A DNA stretch of 64,000 nt, taken from contig NC_064622.1 in the NCBI RefSeq assembly GCF_023898315.1, positions 270,621,503-270,685,502 of the forward strand, given 5' to 3'. The DNA comes from Schistocerca nitens. Taxonomy: Eukaryota > Arthropoda > Insecta > Orthoptera > Acrididae. The number at the start of each line of letters is the position of its first letter. Position 1 is the first letter of the stretch. Of this stretch, positions 22,965 to 36,504 are shown piece after piece. Position numbers and translations under genes: made by a program. The notes beneath the pieces were generated by a model. It was not told where the DNA came from. It made no database searches and was given only the letters and a program-made list of their open reading frames with translations.

Positions 22965-23935
22965 AATACAGGGCTTGAAAAGGTCAGTGAAAAAACAAAT
23001 AAAAGAGGTGGCAGAGCGAAGACAGTGCATACTTCCGAGAATGTGGAACGTATAAGAATTGCAGTGGGAAGAAGCTCCTGGAGATCAGCGCATAGAAAGA
23101 GTGTTGCGTTTGGAATTTCTGACAGGACTGTCCAAAGGATTTTGAGGTTACACTTAACATCACCACCCCTACAAAATCCAAGTGGTTAACACTTTGAATA
23201 ATAATGACATCGTGGTCTGACAGCATTTCTGTGAAAGTCTTTCACAAATGATTGAAGAAAACGAGGAGCTTGTTCACAACCTCTGGCTGAGTGATGAGGA
23301 AAATTTTCACCTCAACGCATATGTGAACAAACAGAACTTTAGATATTGGAGTGATCAGAACCCTCACCAACTCCATGAAAAACCCCTGTGCTCAACCAAG
23401 GTAACAGTTTGGTGTGTAATGTCCTCATTGGGAATAACAGGCCCTTATTTTTTTGAGAACGAAAGAGGGCAATCTGTTACCATGAATTCTGAACGCTATG
23501 TTAAGGACATTCTTCATACCTCAGCTTCATCAGCATAAACTGAATGATGAAACATTATTTCAACAAGATGGGGCAACAAGCCACACAGCCCATGTGGGCA
23601 TTAATTTTGTCAATGAAGTTCTTCGTAACTGGGTGATTTCCAAGAATGAAGTGTTGGCTTGGCCCCCCGTTCACCTTACAGCTTGTGATTTTTTTCTTAT
23701 GGGGTTATACCTTAAGAGTAAGGTGCACGAAGAAAGATCTCATAATGTTGGTGATCTAAAAGCAAGAATCTGGCTGGAAATCGAGAGAATTGCTCAGGGT
23801 ATGCTCTGTCATGTGATGGACAGCTTCGTAAATCGCCTGCGAGAATGCCGTGATTGAGAAGGACGCCATCTAGCTGATGTTATTTTCAAACAATGAAAAA
23901 AATGTGCTGATTTTTTCTTAAATGCTTTTTAACAT
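22965..23935 (+). mobile_element. Tc1/mariner-superfamily element (DD41D-like), 3' end lost
   Basis: Inserted into LINE A copy 2 at a TA: the LINE reads GTTGCAAAATA and the element starts CAGGGCTTGAAAAGG. The right terminal repeat is missing. LINE sequence resumes at about 23936, well downstream of where it left off, so a deletion removed the element's right end plus some LINE sequence. The coding part is described separately. Confidence 0.75.
22978..23857 (+). pseudogene. Transposase of the DD41D-like element, frameshifted
   Basis: DDE transposase remnant of the Tc1/mariner superfamily, but not a classical mariner. The DNA-binding part reads TSENVERIRIAVGRSSWRSA and FGISDRTVQRILRLHL. After a frame change near 23175, catalytic blocks read LSDEENFHLNAYVNKQNFRYW and VTVWCVMSSLGITGPYFFE. 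After another shift near 23525, it reads LFQQDGATSHTAH and LTACDFFLMGLYLKSKV, ending LRECRD. Thirty-nine residues lie between the last two aspartates. The expected SPDL before TACD is missing two residues, so the ancestral spacing was probably 41. Confidence 0.82.
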
Positions 23936-24835
23936 GGAGGAAGCTTCTGACAATGCTGACTGGAATATTCTATTTGAAATTCTGAGGACAGCAGTGGTAA
24001 AATACAGGGAGCCCAAGGCTCTTTACAACTTGTACAGAAAGCAGATGTGGTTATAACAGTCAAAGGGCATGAAAAGGGAGAAATGACTGAGAAGAGAATG
24101 AGAAAGGGTTGTAGTTTAGCGCTGATGATGTTCCATCTGTACATTGAGCAAGCAGTAAAGGAAACCAAACGAAACTTTGGAATAAGAATTATAGTTGAAG
24201 GAGAAGAAATAAAGACCTTGAGGTTTGTCAATGACTTTATAATTCTATCAGAGACAGCAAAGGACTTGCAAAAGCAGTTGAATGGAATGGACAGTGTCTT
24301 GAAAAAAGGTATTAAATGGTCATCAGCTAAAGCAGAATAAGGATATTGAATGTAGTCGAATTAAATCAGGCAAAGCTGAGGGGAATAGAGTAGGAAATGA
24401 GACATTTAAAGTAGTAGACAAATTTTGTTATTCACGAGGCAAAATAAATGATGGCCAAGGCAGAGGGGATATAAAATGTAAACTGGAAACAGCAAGAAAT
24501 GTGTTTCTGAAGAAGAGAAATTTGTTAACCTGAATACAGATTTAAATGTTAGGATGTAGTTTCTGAAGGTATGTGTCTACAGTGTAGCCTTGTATACAAG
24601 TGAAACATGGACAATACACTGTCTGGACAAGAAGAGAGTAGAAGCTTTTGAAATGTGGTACTATACAAGAATGCTGAAGATTAGATGGGTACATCACGTA
24701 ATTAATGAGGAGGTACTGAACAAAACTAGAGAGAAAAGAAATTTGTGGCACAACCTGACTAGAAGAAGGGATCAGTTGGTACGACACATTCTGAGATGTC
24801 AAGGGCTCACCAATTTCATATTTCGTGATTCTTAA

Positions 24836-26085
24836 AATTTTCCCAGCGTAAAGAGCATTCCATAAAGTTTCAGCACTGCAGCTGGGGGATGACCTCTTGC
24901 TACAGTATTTTAGCTGACAACCATTCAGCAATCTACATGTGAGTGTTTTGTACTGTAGAGTGCTATTTCACATCACTAACTTTACACCAAAAAATGACAG
25001 GGAGGCGAATGTGCAAAGGTAGCATCTACACGAACGACCTCAGAATACGTTCACACCATCTTTGAATATTGTTCCATTTATGGCATTCAGGTGCAACGTA
25101 ATGGTGCTATTCTCTGTTAGTGCACCAGGCACATGTGTCTGATGGAGACAGCCTTGCAAAGAAGCTGGAACACCTACAATCTGTGTTCAAAGATGATGGA
25201 TATTCTCCACATCAGATCAGCACAGTTGTAAGAAACAAGAAACATTAACACCCACATGATCAAGAGAAGTGGTCCATGTTCAGAACGTTCCTCCTACATG
25301 TCAGCAATATTTATTGAAATTACACAAAATCTAAAGAAAATATTATGTCAAAGTAAGCTTCTGCTCACACACAAAGACTTGTACTCTTCTCAGTTCATCA
25401 AAGGATGATCTGGGATTCCAGAGGGATGGAATCTACAGAATACCTGCCCATGTGGCAAAGCCTACATTGATCAGACAAATGTGCTCAATGTGTGAAAAAT
25501 GTGTTGAACGTGATCGCCTCACCCACCTTTCATAATCCATTACCTCCACAGGACATTCCATTGATTATTCTACCACAGAGATCTTGGCCTCAATGAGATC
25601 CTTCTGGAATTCAGTTATTAAGGTATTGGTGGAAATACACTATGTAGAAGATCTTACTAATCATGATGGTATGTTTCGACTGGGTAAGGTGTGGCACCCG
25701 GTGATTTCTTTAATATTTTCAGAAAGGAAACTTTCACGAGCTATGACATGTCTAGATACAGTTAATTTTATTAATGTGACTTCTGAATTTTTACTCCATG
25801 AGTCTGTATTCCAACAGAGAGCATGCATATGGTATCACCATTATGCATGCATCTGCACACCATCATTGTAGCAGTAATCTAAAAGAGTATGAAACTCGAC
25901 TGAGATCGCTCATGTAGTGGCTTCCTTCACGCAGGCACCTCTGTGCCAATTTTCGGTATGAAGTTAGCAATGTGAACTAGCATTCTCCAGTGCAAAACAC
26001 ATACCTGAAGATGACTGAATGATTGTCTGCTGAAATACTGTTGTAAAGAGTCCACCTCGTCTAGCTGCAAGCCTGAATGAGTTAC
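24836..26085 (+). mobile_element. Penelope-like element relic
   Basis: Plus-strand retroelement relic. At 25140-25720 it reads, across frames, SLAKKLEHLQSVFKDDGYS, KDDLGFQRDGIYRIPAHVAK and TSTGHSIDYSTTEILA. These match the last part of a Penelope-like reverse transcriptase protein and its GIY-YIG endonuclease (the GIYRIP block). The flanks contain related end sequences: minus-strand GATTGCTGAATGGTTGTCAG at 24918-24940 and plus-strand CCTGAAGATGACTGAATGAT at about 26008, as expected of the terminal repeats of these elements. Several frameshifts; the conserved YIG is not intact. Confidence 0.65.
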
Positions 26086-26200
26086 TGTCAGTAATGATAA
26101 AAAAGTGCATTCATGTCTGTTTACCAGTAACTGGAGTATTTGTTGTGGAAATAAAAGGCAGTAAAGGAAAACAGATTAAAGAAGATATGCCTAACAGTTA

Positions 26201-27514
26201 CGAGGGTAATCCCAAAAGTAAGGTCTCCTATATTTTTATAAGTACATAGACCAGTTTATTTCTACAATAGTTTACATCAGTTTACAGCTTGAACATTTAG
26301 CTACTTTTTGACATAATCACCATTTCTATCGATGCATTTTTGTAGACGCTGTGGCAGTTTTTGTATGCCCATGTCATACCAGCTCGCTGCCATGCTGATC
26401 AGAAAGTTATGAACCTCTTCTTCCACCTCGTCTTCGGAGCTGAATCACTTTCCGGCCAAATGCTCTTTTAACCTAGGGAACAGATGATAGTCACTGGGTG
26501 CCAAGTCAGGACAATAGGGTGGTCAGATGATTATGTTCCACTGAAACAGTTGCAGGAGAGCAACGGTTTGCTGAGCGATGCGTGAGCGAGCGTTGCCATG
26601 GAGAATGTGTATGCCCTTGCTCAACATTCCTCTTCTCCAGTTCTGAATTATCTGTTTGAGTTTTTTCAGAGTCTCACAGTACCTGTGAGCATTAATTGTG
26701 GTCCCAGTGGGCATAAAGTCGACCAATAATACCCCTTTCCGATCCCAAAAAACGGTTGTCATGTCTTTACCGGCAGACTGTGTTTGTTTGAATTTCTGCG
26801 GCTTTGGCGAGGAAGGATGCCACCACTGGCGTGATTATTGCTTGGTCTCAGGTGTTAAGTGGTATGCCCATGACAACTGAGTCCAGAAAGTTATTCTGTT
26901 CGGCTGCAAGGCAGTGAACAAATGCGCGGGAAGCATCAACTCGTTGCCGCATGTGGTCCTCAGTCAGCATGCATGGCATCAATCTTGCACACCCCTTCCG
27001 GTAGTTAAATGTTACCATTAAAATTCTGTGAGCGGTGCTTTTGGAAACCCCAGGAACCAACATGCAGAGATCATCCAGGGTGATCCGCTGATCTTCACAC
27101 ATGCTTTACTCAACCTTCAACACTGTCTCCTCAGAAACTGACAGTCTACCGCTCCTTTGTTCATCGTGAATTCAGTCCGACCAGCTTCAAACTCCCTACA
27201 CCACTTACGAACATTTTTGACATCCATGCACGACTCACCACACACTTCCGTCAATTGGTGATGGATTTCAATTGGCACAGTTCCCTTTGCGTTCAAAAAC
27301 CGAATAACTGTGCGCAATTCGTACTTGGCGGTAACATCCAATGGGAGCTCCATTCTCAACGGCTGCCAAGCCAAGACTGAGTGCCTCAGCATGGTGGGCG
27401 CATGTTTACACACGGCGCGTGAAGCACTCTTCATAACAGTGTGACCAGATGCCACACAAACAGAGTTCTGTACTTATAAAAAAATTGGAGACCTTACTTT
27501 TGGGATTACCCTCG
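26201..27514 (-). mobile_element. Mariner 3, complete ends, 1314 bp, inside gypsy relic
   Basis: Terminal inverted repeats CGAGGGTAATCCCAAAAGTA at 26201 and its reverse complement ending at 27514 match well beyond 25 bp. TA precedes the left end (26199-26200). The right flank reads TG, a likely mutation of TA. Both flanks are gypsy pol sequence, so it inserted into that element. Confidence 0.93.
26305..27355 (-). pseudogene. Mariner 3 transposase, frameshifted and catalytically dead
   Basis: Starts near 27354 as MELPLDVTAKYELRTVIRFL. It continues EIHHQLTEVCGESCMDVKNV and, after a frame change near 27110, EDQRITLDDLCMLVPGVSKS. The first catalytic block is reduced to VVMG, with the following DETW lost in a small deletion at about 26866. 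The second block reads ILHGNARSRIAQQT, where HDNAR would be expected, so the aspartate is Gly. The last reads PDLAPSDYHLFPRL across a frame break, with RNGDYVKK at the C-terminus. Two of three active-site positions are therefore gone. Confidence 0.88.
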
Positions 27515-28919
27515 TGCAATTGTTGCATTAACTTCCTACCAGACATTACTAGCAGTGCCTAAATTAAGCTTAGATGTACTATTAGGCTTGGACTGGCTAA
27601 TTTATAAAAAGATATTACTGGACTTCAACAGATAAAGAGTTGTGTGGAAAGGAGATAATATGTTATTTAATATACATCTGCAAAATAATCTAATATGTTT
27701 TAAGCAAGAACAACAATTAGTGAAGCACATTCATTAAGTACCTTCTACTAACATTATTTTACTGGGTGAAAATGAAGATGCTAGAGAAAAATTATTAGAA
27801 AATATAAAATCGAAATCTGAGGAATGAGATATATTGACGAAGGAACAAAAGAGTCAACTAGAAAGTATTCTATTAAAGTAAAAAAAAAATGTATTTTCAG
27901 GTAAAAACTAGGTATAATTGAGGAATGTGTGTGTAGCTTTAAGGCAAACCTTACTGTAAACTTATGGATCTTATAACTACAGTAACAGAAAAAATACAAA
28001 TGATGATTGACATCAAAATTATTTAAGTCATGGTGTTTACAATAATCCATTATTCGTTGTTAACAAGCATGCAGGAGCTGTTTGCTTGGTTCTGGATGCA
28101 TGGATACTAAAGACACAGATACTAAACGGTATTGACCTGTCAGCAATGAAGATGAATTGTCAAAGATTGAGGAAGCCGAATTCTTTGGTTCAATGGACTT
28201 AATGGTGTGATACAGACAAGTGTTATTACATAAAGGATCAAGATCATACACAGCTTTCTTACTTGAGGATTAGTCTTACCAGCTGAAAGTATTACTGTTT
28301 GGTTTGAACAAATTTCTATCTGCTTTCATTCACATTTCAGACAAATCTTTAGTACATGAGTTTGTGCAGCAATTAATAATTTGTGTAGATGGTTTATTAT
28401 TAGTTTCTAAGACTTGGAAAAACAATTGTAAGCTACTGACACAAACTTTAAGCCAATTAGAAGAAAATGGAATAACAATAAAACCTTCCAAGTCATATTT
28501 TACATGATAAAAATTAACTTTTTTGAGTCATTTTGTAGCGATAAATGGAATATAACCTCGTCCAGAGAGAAGAAAAGGTATGAAAGATTGTCTGGAACCC
28601 AAGAATGTAGGTTTAGCTGGTTTCTATAGAAGATTTATAATGGGATAGGCCATGAATGATTCTCATTTACTAAACTTACTGAGGCAAAAGATGGGATGGT
28701 GGTAAAGCTGAAGCCTTTAGTAACACCAAGCAATCTCTTTTAGAAGTTGCGATTTTATGTTGTCCTAAAATGAATCACGTATTTTAACTAACCACATGTG
28801 TTGTGATATGTGTTGGATTGTGCATTGTTCCTAAGAGAATGGCACTTGGAAAATGGTGAACATCCGACCATACCCTTTGTCAGTCTGAGTCTTAGTAAGT
28901 ATGAGCTGAGGAAGAACTA

Positions 28920-30390
28920 CCATATTTACTCGAATCTAAGCCGCACTTTTTTTCCGGTTTTTGTAATCCAAAAAAAAGCCTGCGGCTTAGAATCAAGTGC
29001 AAAGCAAACGGAAATTCTGAAAAATGTTGGTAGGTGCCGCCACAACTAACTTCTGCCGTCGAATATATGTAGCGCTACACAGGCATGCTTTGTAGGCACA
29101 AAGATAAATACTGATGGCAAAACCTCTGCGTCAGTAAATAAATTTAAAAAAAAAGGTGGAAGATGAGCTTTTTTTTCTCTGCCCCGAGTTTCGACCACTG
29201 CATTTTCATACATTATCCAACGAAGTAAATACAAATTCTGTATTGTTCATCTTCGAATGTAGCAGAATTTCAATGTACTACGAAAATCCGACTGGCAAGA
29301 CTGTTTGGGATGTTTGTCAATGTGGCCAACCCTACGTTCTGAATTTTTTCCTACCTGTGAGAAGAGATGGTTGGTAATAGGAACATTTATGAATTGTGAA
29401 TCACATGCAGTATTCTCTTTACCATAAAAACAATACGAATATAAACATTTTGCCATGTATTCTTTCGTGTTTGCTGCTATCTCATTTAAATCCCGTCTGC
29501 CTAATAAACTACAAAACTAGAGTGAGACAACAGCAAACGTATCGTGTCATGTTTATATTCGTATTATTGTTATGTCTAATAGTGATACAGTCAGAAATGA
29601 AGCACGGCAACTGACTAGGTTTTTAAATCTAAGATGACTCTAATTTCTGTGCAGAATTTGATGTACTAATGAAGCGGCCGCAAAGATATTCAAACAGAGA
29701 AAAATTTTCGCCTCACTCTCGTTCAAAACATGTTCTATCATACGCAGTCTATTATTTGGTTCTTGTTGATCATTATCAAAGAAAGCAGCAGTGTACGTAA
29801 GAACAAATAGCAGTCTCTTGCCATTGTTTCGCTAATGAGATGATTCCTCTCTCTTTTTTTTTTAAATTGTAAGCAGCGGTAGCACGCACAAAAGCAAGCC
29901 ATGCCGCGAGCGGCGACAGGCCATAAACACGCACTATCAGAATGCGACAAACAATGCATGACACAGTACAATAATGCATTTTCAGCTTAGAGTGACGTAA
30001 ACACCTTTAACAAAGAAAACGGCACTTATCAGATCAAAGCAAAATAAGCAATCGATTCAAACCGGACGAAGCACGTGAAAAAGGAAGGGTACCCGTATAA
30101 ATACGGACGGAGCGCTTGGCGTATAGCAATGGCTACCAGGTAAAGCTTAACTGCTAAGCTTACGACTCGAACCAAACTACTGTAGCGGTATCGTCATTCA
30201 TTCGACCTAAATTGTGTCTCATATTACAATGGACCAACTTTGTTTCGATTTGGAGGTGCGGCCTAAAACTTTTCTCTCCCCTTGAATTTCGAGTCTCAAA
30301 TTTCAGGTGCGGCTTAGATTCGCGAAATTTTTTTCTTTCTTTAGTTCGAGTCTCGTTTTTCAGGTGCGGCTAAGATCCGAGTAAATACGG
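28920..30390. mobile_element. Non-autonomous TA-flanked DNA transposon, 1471 bp
   Basis: Ends are inverted repeats: CCATATTTACTCGAATCTAA then GCCGCAC on the left, and the reverse complement of CCGTATTTACTCGGATCTTA then GCCGCAC on the right. TA sits at 28918-28919 and 30391-30392. Near the right end the subterminal block GTGCGGCTTAGATTCG occurs again, giving repeated end motifs. No transposase domain was recognised inside; internal frames are short. The TA target suggests Tc1/mariner/pogo-group mobilisation. It sits at the right edge of the gypsy relic. The first sequence after it (GHFGIHKC at 30402-30425) may be gypsy integrase zinc-binding sequence. Confidence 0.85.
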
Positions 30391-30439
30391 TAAGGATTAT
30401 GGACACTTTGGCATCCATAAGTGCATTAAACTGGGTTTC

Positions 30440-30794
30440 CACAGGCATGAATAACTTAACATGTGCATTCCAAACTACCATTCGTCGAAGTCAGCTTACA
30501 TGTGGAAACACAATACTTACACACTGTCATGCCAACTTTCGCAGAGGATACAAAAGTAAAAAGGTGTTTAACTTTCTTGTACAATGTCACTCCCTCACCA
30601 TCACCTACAAGCTTCAGCAATGGCTGAATCTGGTGGACCTGCTTTCACCCTGCTCTGGTCAATCTGGCAGCAAAGGTCTACAATTGTTTGTTTACATACA
30701 TGAAAATTTAGCGTCATGCCAAAATAATTGGCTTAATCTTCTACTAAGTAAATATAAACATTTAGAAGTGCCAAAATGTTCTTAAACAGTGTAA
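30440..30794. other. Unassigned stretch between gypsy relic and LINE D
   Basis: A 128-codon open frame (30399-30785) crosses this stretch, but its protein has no motif I recognise. It could be decayed gypsy sequence. Confidence 0.4.
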
Positions 30795-32980
<2,186 letters not shown>

Positions 32981-33304
32981 TTGTTTTAGGGTGCAAAAAC
33001 AACTGGGGTCATATGCATCAACATCAAAACTATAGAACACAAAGACAGGGAGGAGTCCTACTACACGTCAATCCCAATCGATGTAAGCAGAAAACAGCTA
33101 AAAACAGGGACATGGAGAATGGGCTATAGAAACAGAAGTTCAGAACTAAAAATTAAATGGCCTTTGCCATGTTGCTGCGATGGATAAAAAGTAAAACGCG
33201 GTCAACAGCTGTGGGTCGTTCACTAAGAGGCCAATAACTCAGAAGGGAAACGCAAATGGCCAAAAAATGGGCATTATGTCAAGAAGTGGCAGACATTAAA
33301 ACTT

Positions 33305-33500
33305 GGACACTGGACTCGCATTCAGGACGACGACGGTTCAATCCTGCGTCCGGCCATCCTGATTTAGGTTTTCCGTGATTTCCTTAAATCGCTCCAGGCA
33401 AATGCCGGGATGGTTCCTTTCAAAGGGCACGGCCGACTTCCTTCCCTAATCCGATGAGACCAATGACCTCGCTGTCTGGTCTCCTTCCCCAAAAACAACA
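33305..33500 (+). mobile_element. tRNA-derived SINE, 196 bp, with 12-bp target-site duplication
   Basis: Flanked by the perfect duplication ACATTAAAACTT (33293-33304 and 33501-33512). It starts GGACACTGGACTCGCATTCA, followed by a polymerase III B-box-like GACGGTTCAATCCTGCG. A body contains AAATCGCTCCAGGCAAATGC. The 3' end reads GATGAGACCAATGACCTCGC and TGTCTGGTCTCCTTCCCC, with a short A/C-rich tail. The A box is cut off or degenerate at the 5' end, so this copy may be slightly 5'-truncated. The 3' end resembles the outer tail block of the LINE C insertion. Confidence 0.9.
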
Positions 33501-33587
33501 ACATTAAAACTTCCAACATGCACAAAGTGGTGTGGGAGCACCACTTAACAAATGGTGATGGGTAAAAAGGCAGTGTCCTTATGCAAC

Positions 33588-36465
33588 CTAGTTAAAATGA
33601 CCTCCTCCCGGCAGGAGGCAGCTTAATAATCTGGAGCTTCTTCTCATGAAGGGAGGACCAATGGCGATCCAAAGTGACACCACCTCCTGACAGACAGCAA
33701 CACAGAGCTCATTGGAGGGAATATAGTAACTAGTGGGCTGAGATACGAGGACTGCAGCCTTGGCAGCAGCATCAGCATCAGCAGCCTCGTTTCCTGGCAG
33801 ACCGACATGGCCAGGAACCCACATAAACACCACATTCACTCCATCAAGAGTGAGCAAGTGACAGCTTTTCTGGAACAGTTGCACTACAGGATGGGCGATG
33901 GACAGCACAACAGAGCCTTTGAAGGAACCTGAGAGTGTCTGAGCAGAGGACACAATTCAAAAGCCTGTGTTGTCAGATGTACTCCATGGCCTCATATATG
34001 GCGAGGAGCTTGGCTGTAAATAGTGAGCAGTGTGCCAGAAGCCAATACTGAAAAATGTTGGTGCCAATGATGAAGGTACACCCACACAGTCAGTCCGAGA
34101 GCCATCAATGAACAGAAAGGTACTATTGCAAAGTTCCATGGGAAGGTTGTGGAACTGAAGGCGATAGAGCGAGGCTGGAGTAGTATACTTCGGAAGCGAA
34201 GGAAGGGCAAGGTGAACACGGGCCACCGCAAGAAGCCAAGGTGGTGAAGGTTTCACACCCACTGTGAAAGTTGCAGGAAGTGTGAAGTTAAGCACCACAG
34301 CAAGTGCCGAAAGCGGACACTCCAGGAGTTAACTGACAAGAGGGATGCACCCCATACAGGCGATCAAAGGAGTCATCAATGAAGGAGGCATAGGATGGGT
34401 GGCCACACATAGCAGACAAATGGCATGCATGCCTGCTGAGGAGAAAGTCATGGTGGTAAAACAGTGGTAGTTCAGCAGCTTCAGCATACGGACTCTCAAC
34501 CGGGCTAGTGCAAGAGGTGCCAGTGGCCAAACGGATGCCATGATGATGGATAGTGTTGAGACAGCATAAGAGGGCTGGATGTGCAGACACATAAGCAAAG
34601 TATTAATAGTCTAATTCCGAACAGACAAGGTACTGGTACAAAGGGAGGAGGGTGGTTCGATCTGCACCTCAGGAAGTTCCATTGAGGACACCTACGACAC
34701 TGAGGGACCGCGTACAGTGGGCTGCCAGGTAAGACACATGGAAAGACCAAGAGTGTTTCCTATTGAGCATGAGCCCCAGGAATTTTGTAGTTTCAATGAA
34801 CAGAAGAGCAACAGGTGCAAGATGTAAAGATGGTGGGAGAAACCAATTCCGCCGTCAGAAATTCATACAAATGGTTTTGTCAGTGGAAAAACGAAAGCCA
34901 TTGTCGAAGCTTCATGAGTAAAGACGATTGAGACGTTGCTGAAGATGCCACTCAATGACACAGGTCCATGGAGAACTGCAATAAATGGCAAAACCATCTA
35001 CAAAAAGTATCTGGAGATACCTGTTGGAAGACAGGCCATTATAGGGTTAATGGCTAATGGCGATAGCAAAGAGGTCAACCCTCAGGATGGAACCCTGAGG
35101 CGCACTGTTTTCCTGTATAAAAGTGTCCGACAAGGCAGAACCATCATGCACCTCGGAAACTAGGTCCTTTAAAAATTCCTCAATGAAACGGGGCAGGAGG
35201 CCAGGGAATCCCCACATGTAGAGAGTATGGAGGATACCAGTTCTCCAGCAGGTGTTGTAGGTCTTCTCCAAAACACAGTAACAGTCTTGGATTTCTGCAT
35301 AAAACCATTCTTATGGGATGGTCAACCACACAACGGCGTGCTCAAAATACACACCGAGCAGCAGTTAATAAATTGCGAGACTCGAGGCACCATACCAGTC
35401 AGGCATGAATCATACATTCCATCACCTTGCGAACATAGCTGGTGAGAGAGATTGGGCAGTAGCTAGAAGGGTATGGGTATGATGGTAGCTTCATGCCATC
35501 ATCTGGGAAACGTGTCCTCTGACCAGATGCGGGTGTACATATGAAGCATAAAGTGCTTGCCCACAAGAGAGAGGTGCTGCAACATCTGAATGTGGGCAGC
35601 GACTGGCCCTGGGGCAGAGGATCAGGATGAAGTGAGAACGTGATCCAGCTCCCATCTAGTAAAGGCGGCATTGTAGCACTCATGATTCTGAGAAGAGATG
35701 AGAAGAGTATCGCCTGAGCCTCACCTGCGCGTTTCAGATGTAGGAAGGCAGGGTGACTGTGAGAAGAGCTTGAAATTTCCACAAAATGGCAGCCCAAGGT
35801 GTTGGAGATAGCAATAGGGGCCACGATGACATCATCTGCTACTGTCAGGCCAGAAATTGGGGAATGGATCTTGGTCCTAGAGAACCCTCGGAGGTTGGCC
35901 CACACGACAGAGGAAGGGGTGGAACTGGTAAAAGAACTAGTTAATGAAATCCAGCTAGCTTTTTTTCCTATCCTGAAGAACACAACAGCACTGTGCACAC
36001 ATCTGTTTATAATGAATGTAGTTTTCCATCATAGGATGATGGTTAGAAATGTGGAGAGCATGTCTCCACGCACGAATTGCATTGCGGCAAGCCTCAGTCC
36101 ACCAAGGGACTGAGACACGGTGTGGTAAAGGTGAAGTGCGAGGAATTGAATGTTTAACAGCGGTAAGGAAAGGTCGCCAGGAAGGAGTAAAGCTGCCAGT
36201 CAGCCGTAGTAAGCTGCCATTTCGGTGAGCGTGCAGCTGGGATAGGAGTCAGCAAACGGATAGCACATGAGAAATCATCACCCGAGTAGGTGTCAGAAAG
36301 AACGGACCACTCAAGATGATGGGCAAGCTGGGTAGTGCAGAAGGATAGATCTAAATGGGAATAAGTGTGCGAGGAGTCGGAAAGGAATGTGGGTGCTCCT
36401 GTGTTAAGGCAGAAGAGGTTAAGTTGATTAAGAAGTCAGCCAATAGGGTACCTCTCTGACTAATA
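33588..36465 (-). pseudogene. LINE E ORF2: end of nuclease, reverse transcriptase, RNase H
   Basis: From 36465 leftward: decayed nuclease end (SPISGL region near 35870), then YCPISLTSYVRKVMECM at 35400-35480, GILHTLYMWGFPG and QGSILRVDLFAIAI at 35047-35240, and a linker HGIRLATGTSC at 34520. RNase H at 33590-34170 has FLFIDGSRTD, keeping the first Asp, and FMWVPGHVGLPGNEAAD. Frames change many times. Function when intact would be target-primed reverse transcription of the element RNA. Confidence 0.82.
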
Positions 36466-36504
36466 TAGACATTTCGTTTTTTTCAGTAACTGTACAATTT
36501 TACC

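Larger units (their letters stand above)
15900..24835 (+). mobile_element. LINE family A copy 2, host of three nested insertions
   Basis: A single plus-strand LINE A copy, now in four pieces: about 15900-16093, 17197-17622, 22477-22964 and 23936-24835. Piece 1 matches the nuclease end (EEATWYNFV). Piece 2 matches DVESDHNLLVMNC and the basic linker (RIGERNAVEEEWVPLRDEI). Piece 3 is KCKDSEVYFTRGQTDIAYR and the start of the reverse transcriptase. Piece 4 carries RKGCSLALMMFHLYIEQAVK and LRFVNDFIILSETAKDL, ending in LLKIRWVHHV-like C-terminal sequence. The catalytic FADD is FVND here. Each break coincides with an inserted element, and pieces align in order to copy 1. About 40 bp after piece 1 and a larger stretch before piece 4 are deleted. 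Confidence 0.88.
26105..28919 (+). mobile_element. Ty3/gypsy-type LTR retrotransposon relic (protease-RT), split by a mariner
   Basis: Internal pol fragments on the plus strand, with no LTRs found. The left piece (about 26105-26200) reads LPVTGVFVVEIKGSKGKQIK. After the mariner at 26201-27514 the protease end reads SLDVLLGLDWLIYKK, with the usual LG-DWL pattern. The reverse transcriptase is seen as NPLFVVNKHAGAVCLVLDA, LLFGLNKFLSAFIH (28285-28340 region), and LIICVDGLLLVSKTW, where the usual YVDD is CVDG, so a catalytic Asp is lost. The RNase H side reads SLSLSKYELRKNY up to 28919. It then meets a second inserted element. Many stops. Confidence 0.82.
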
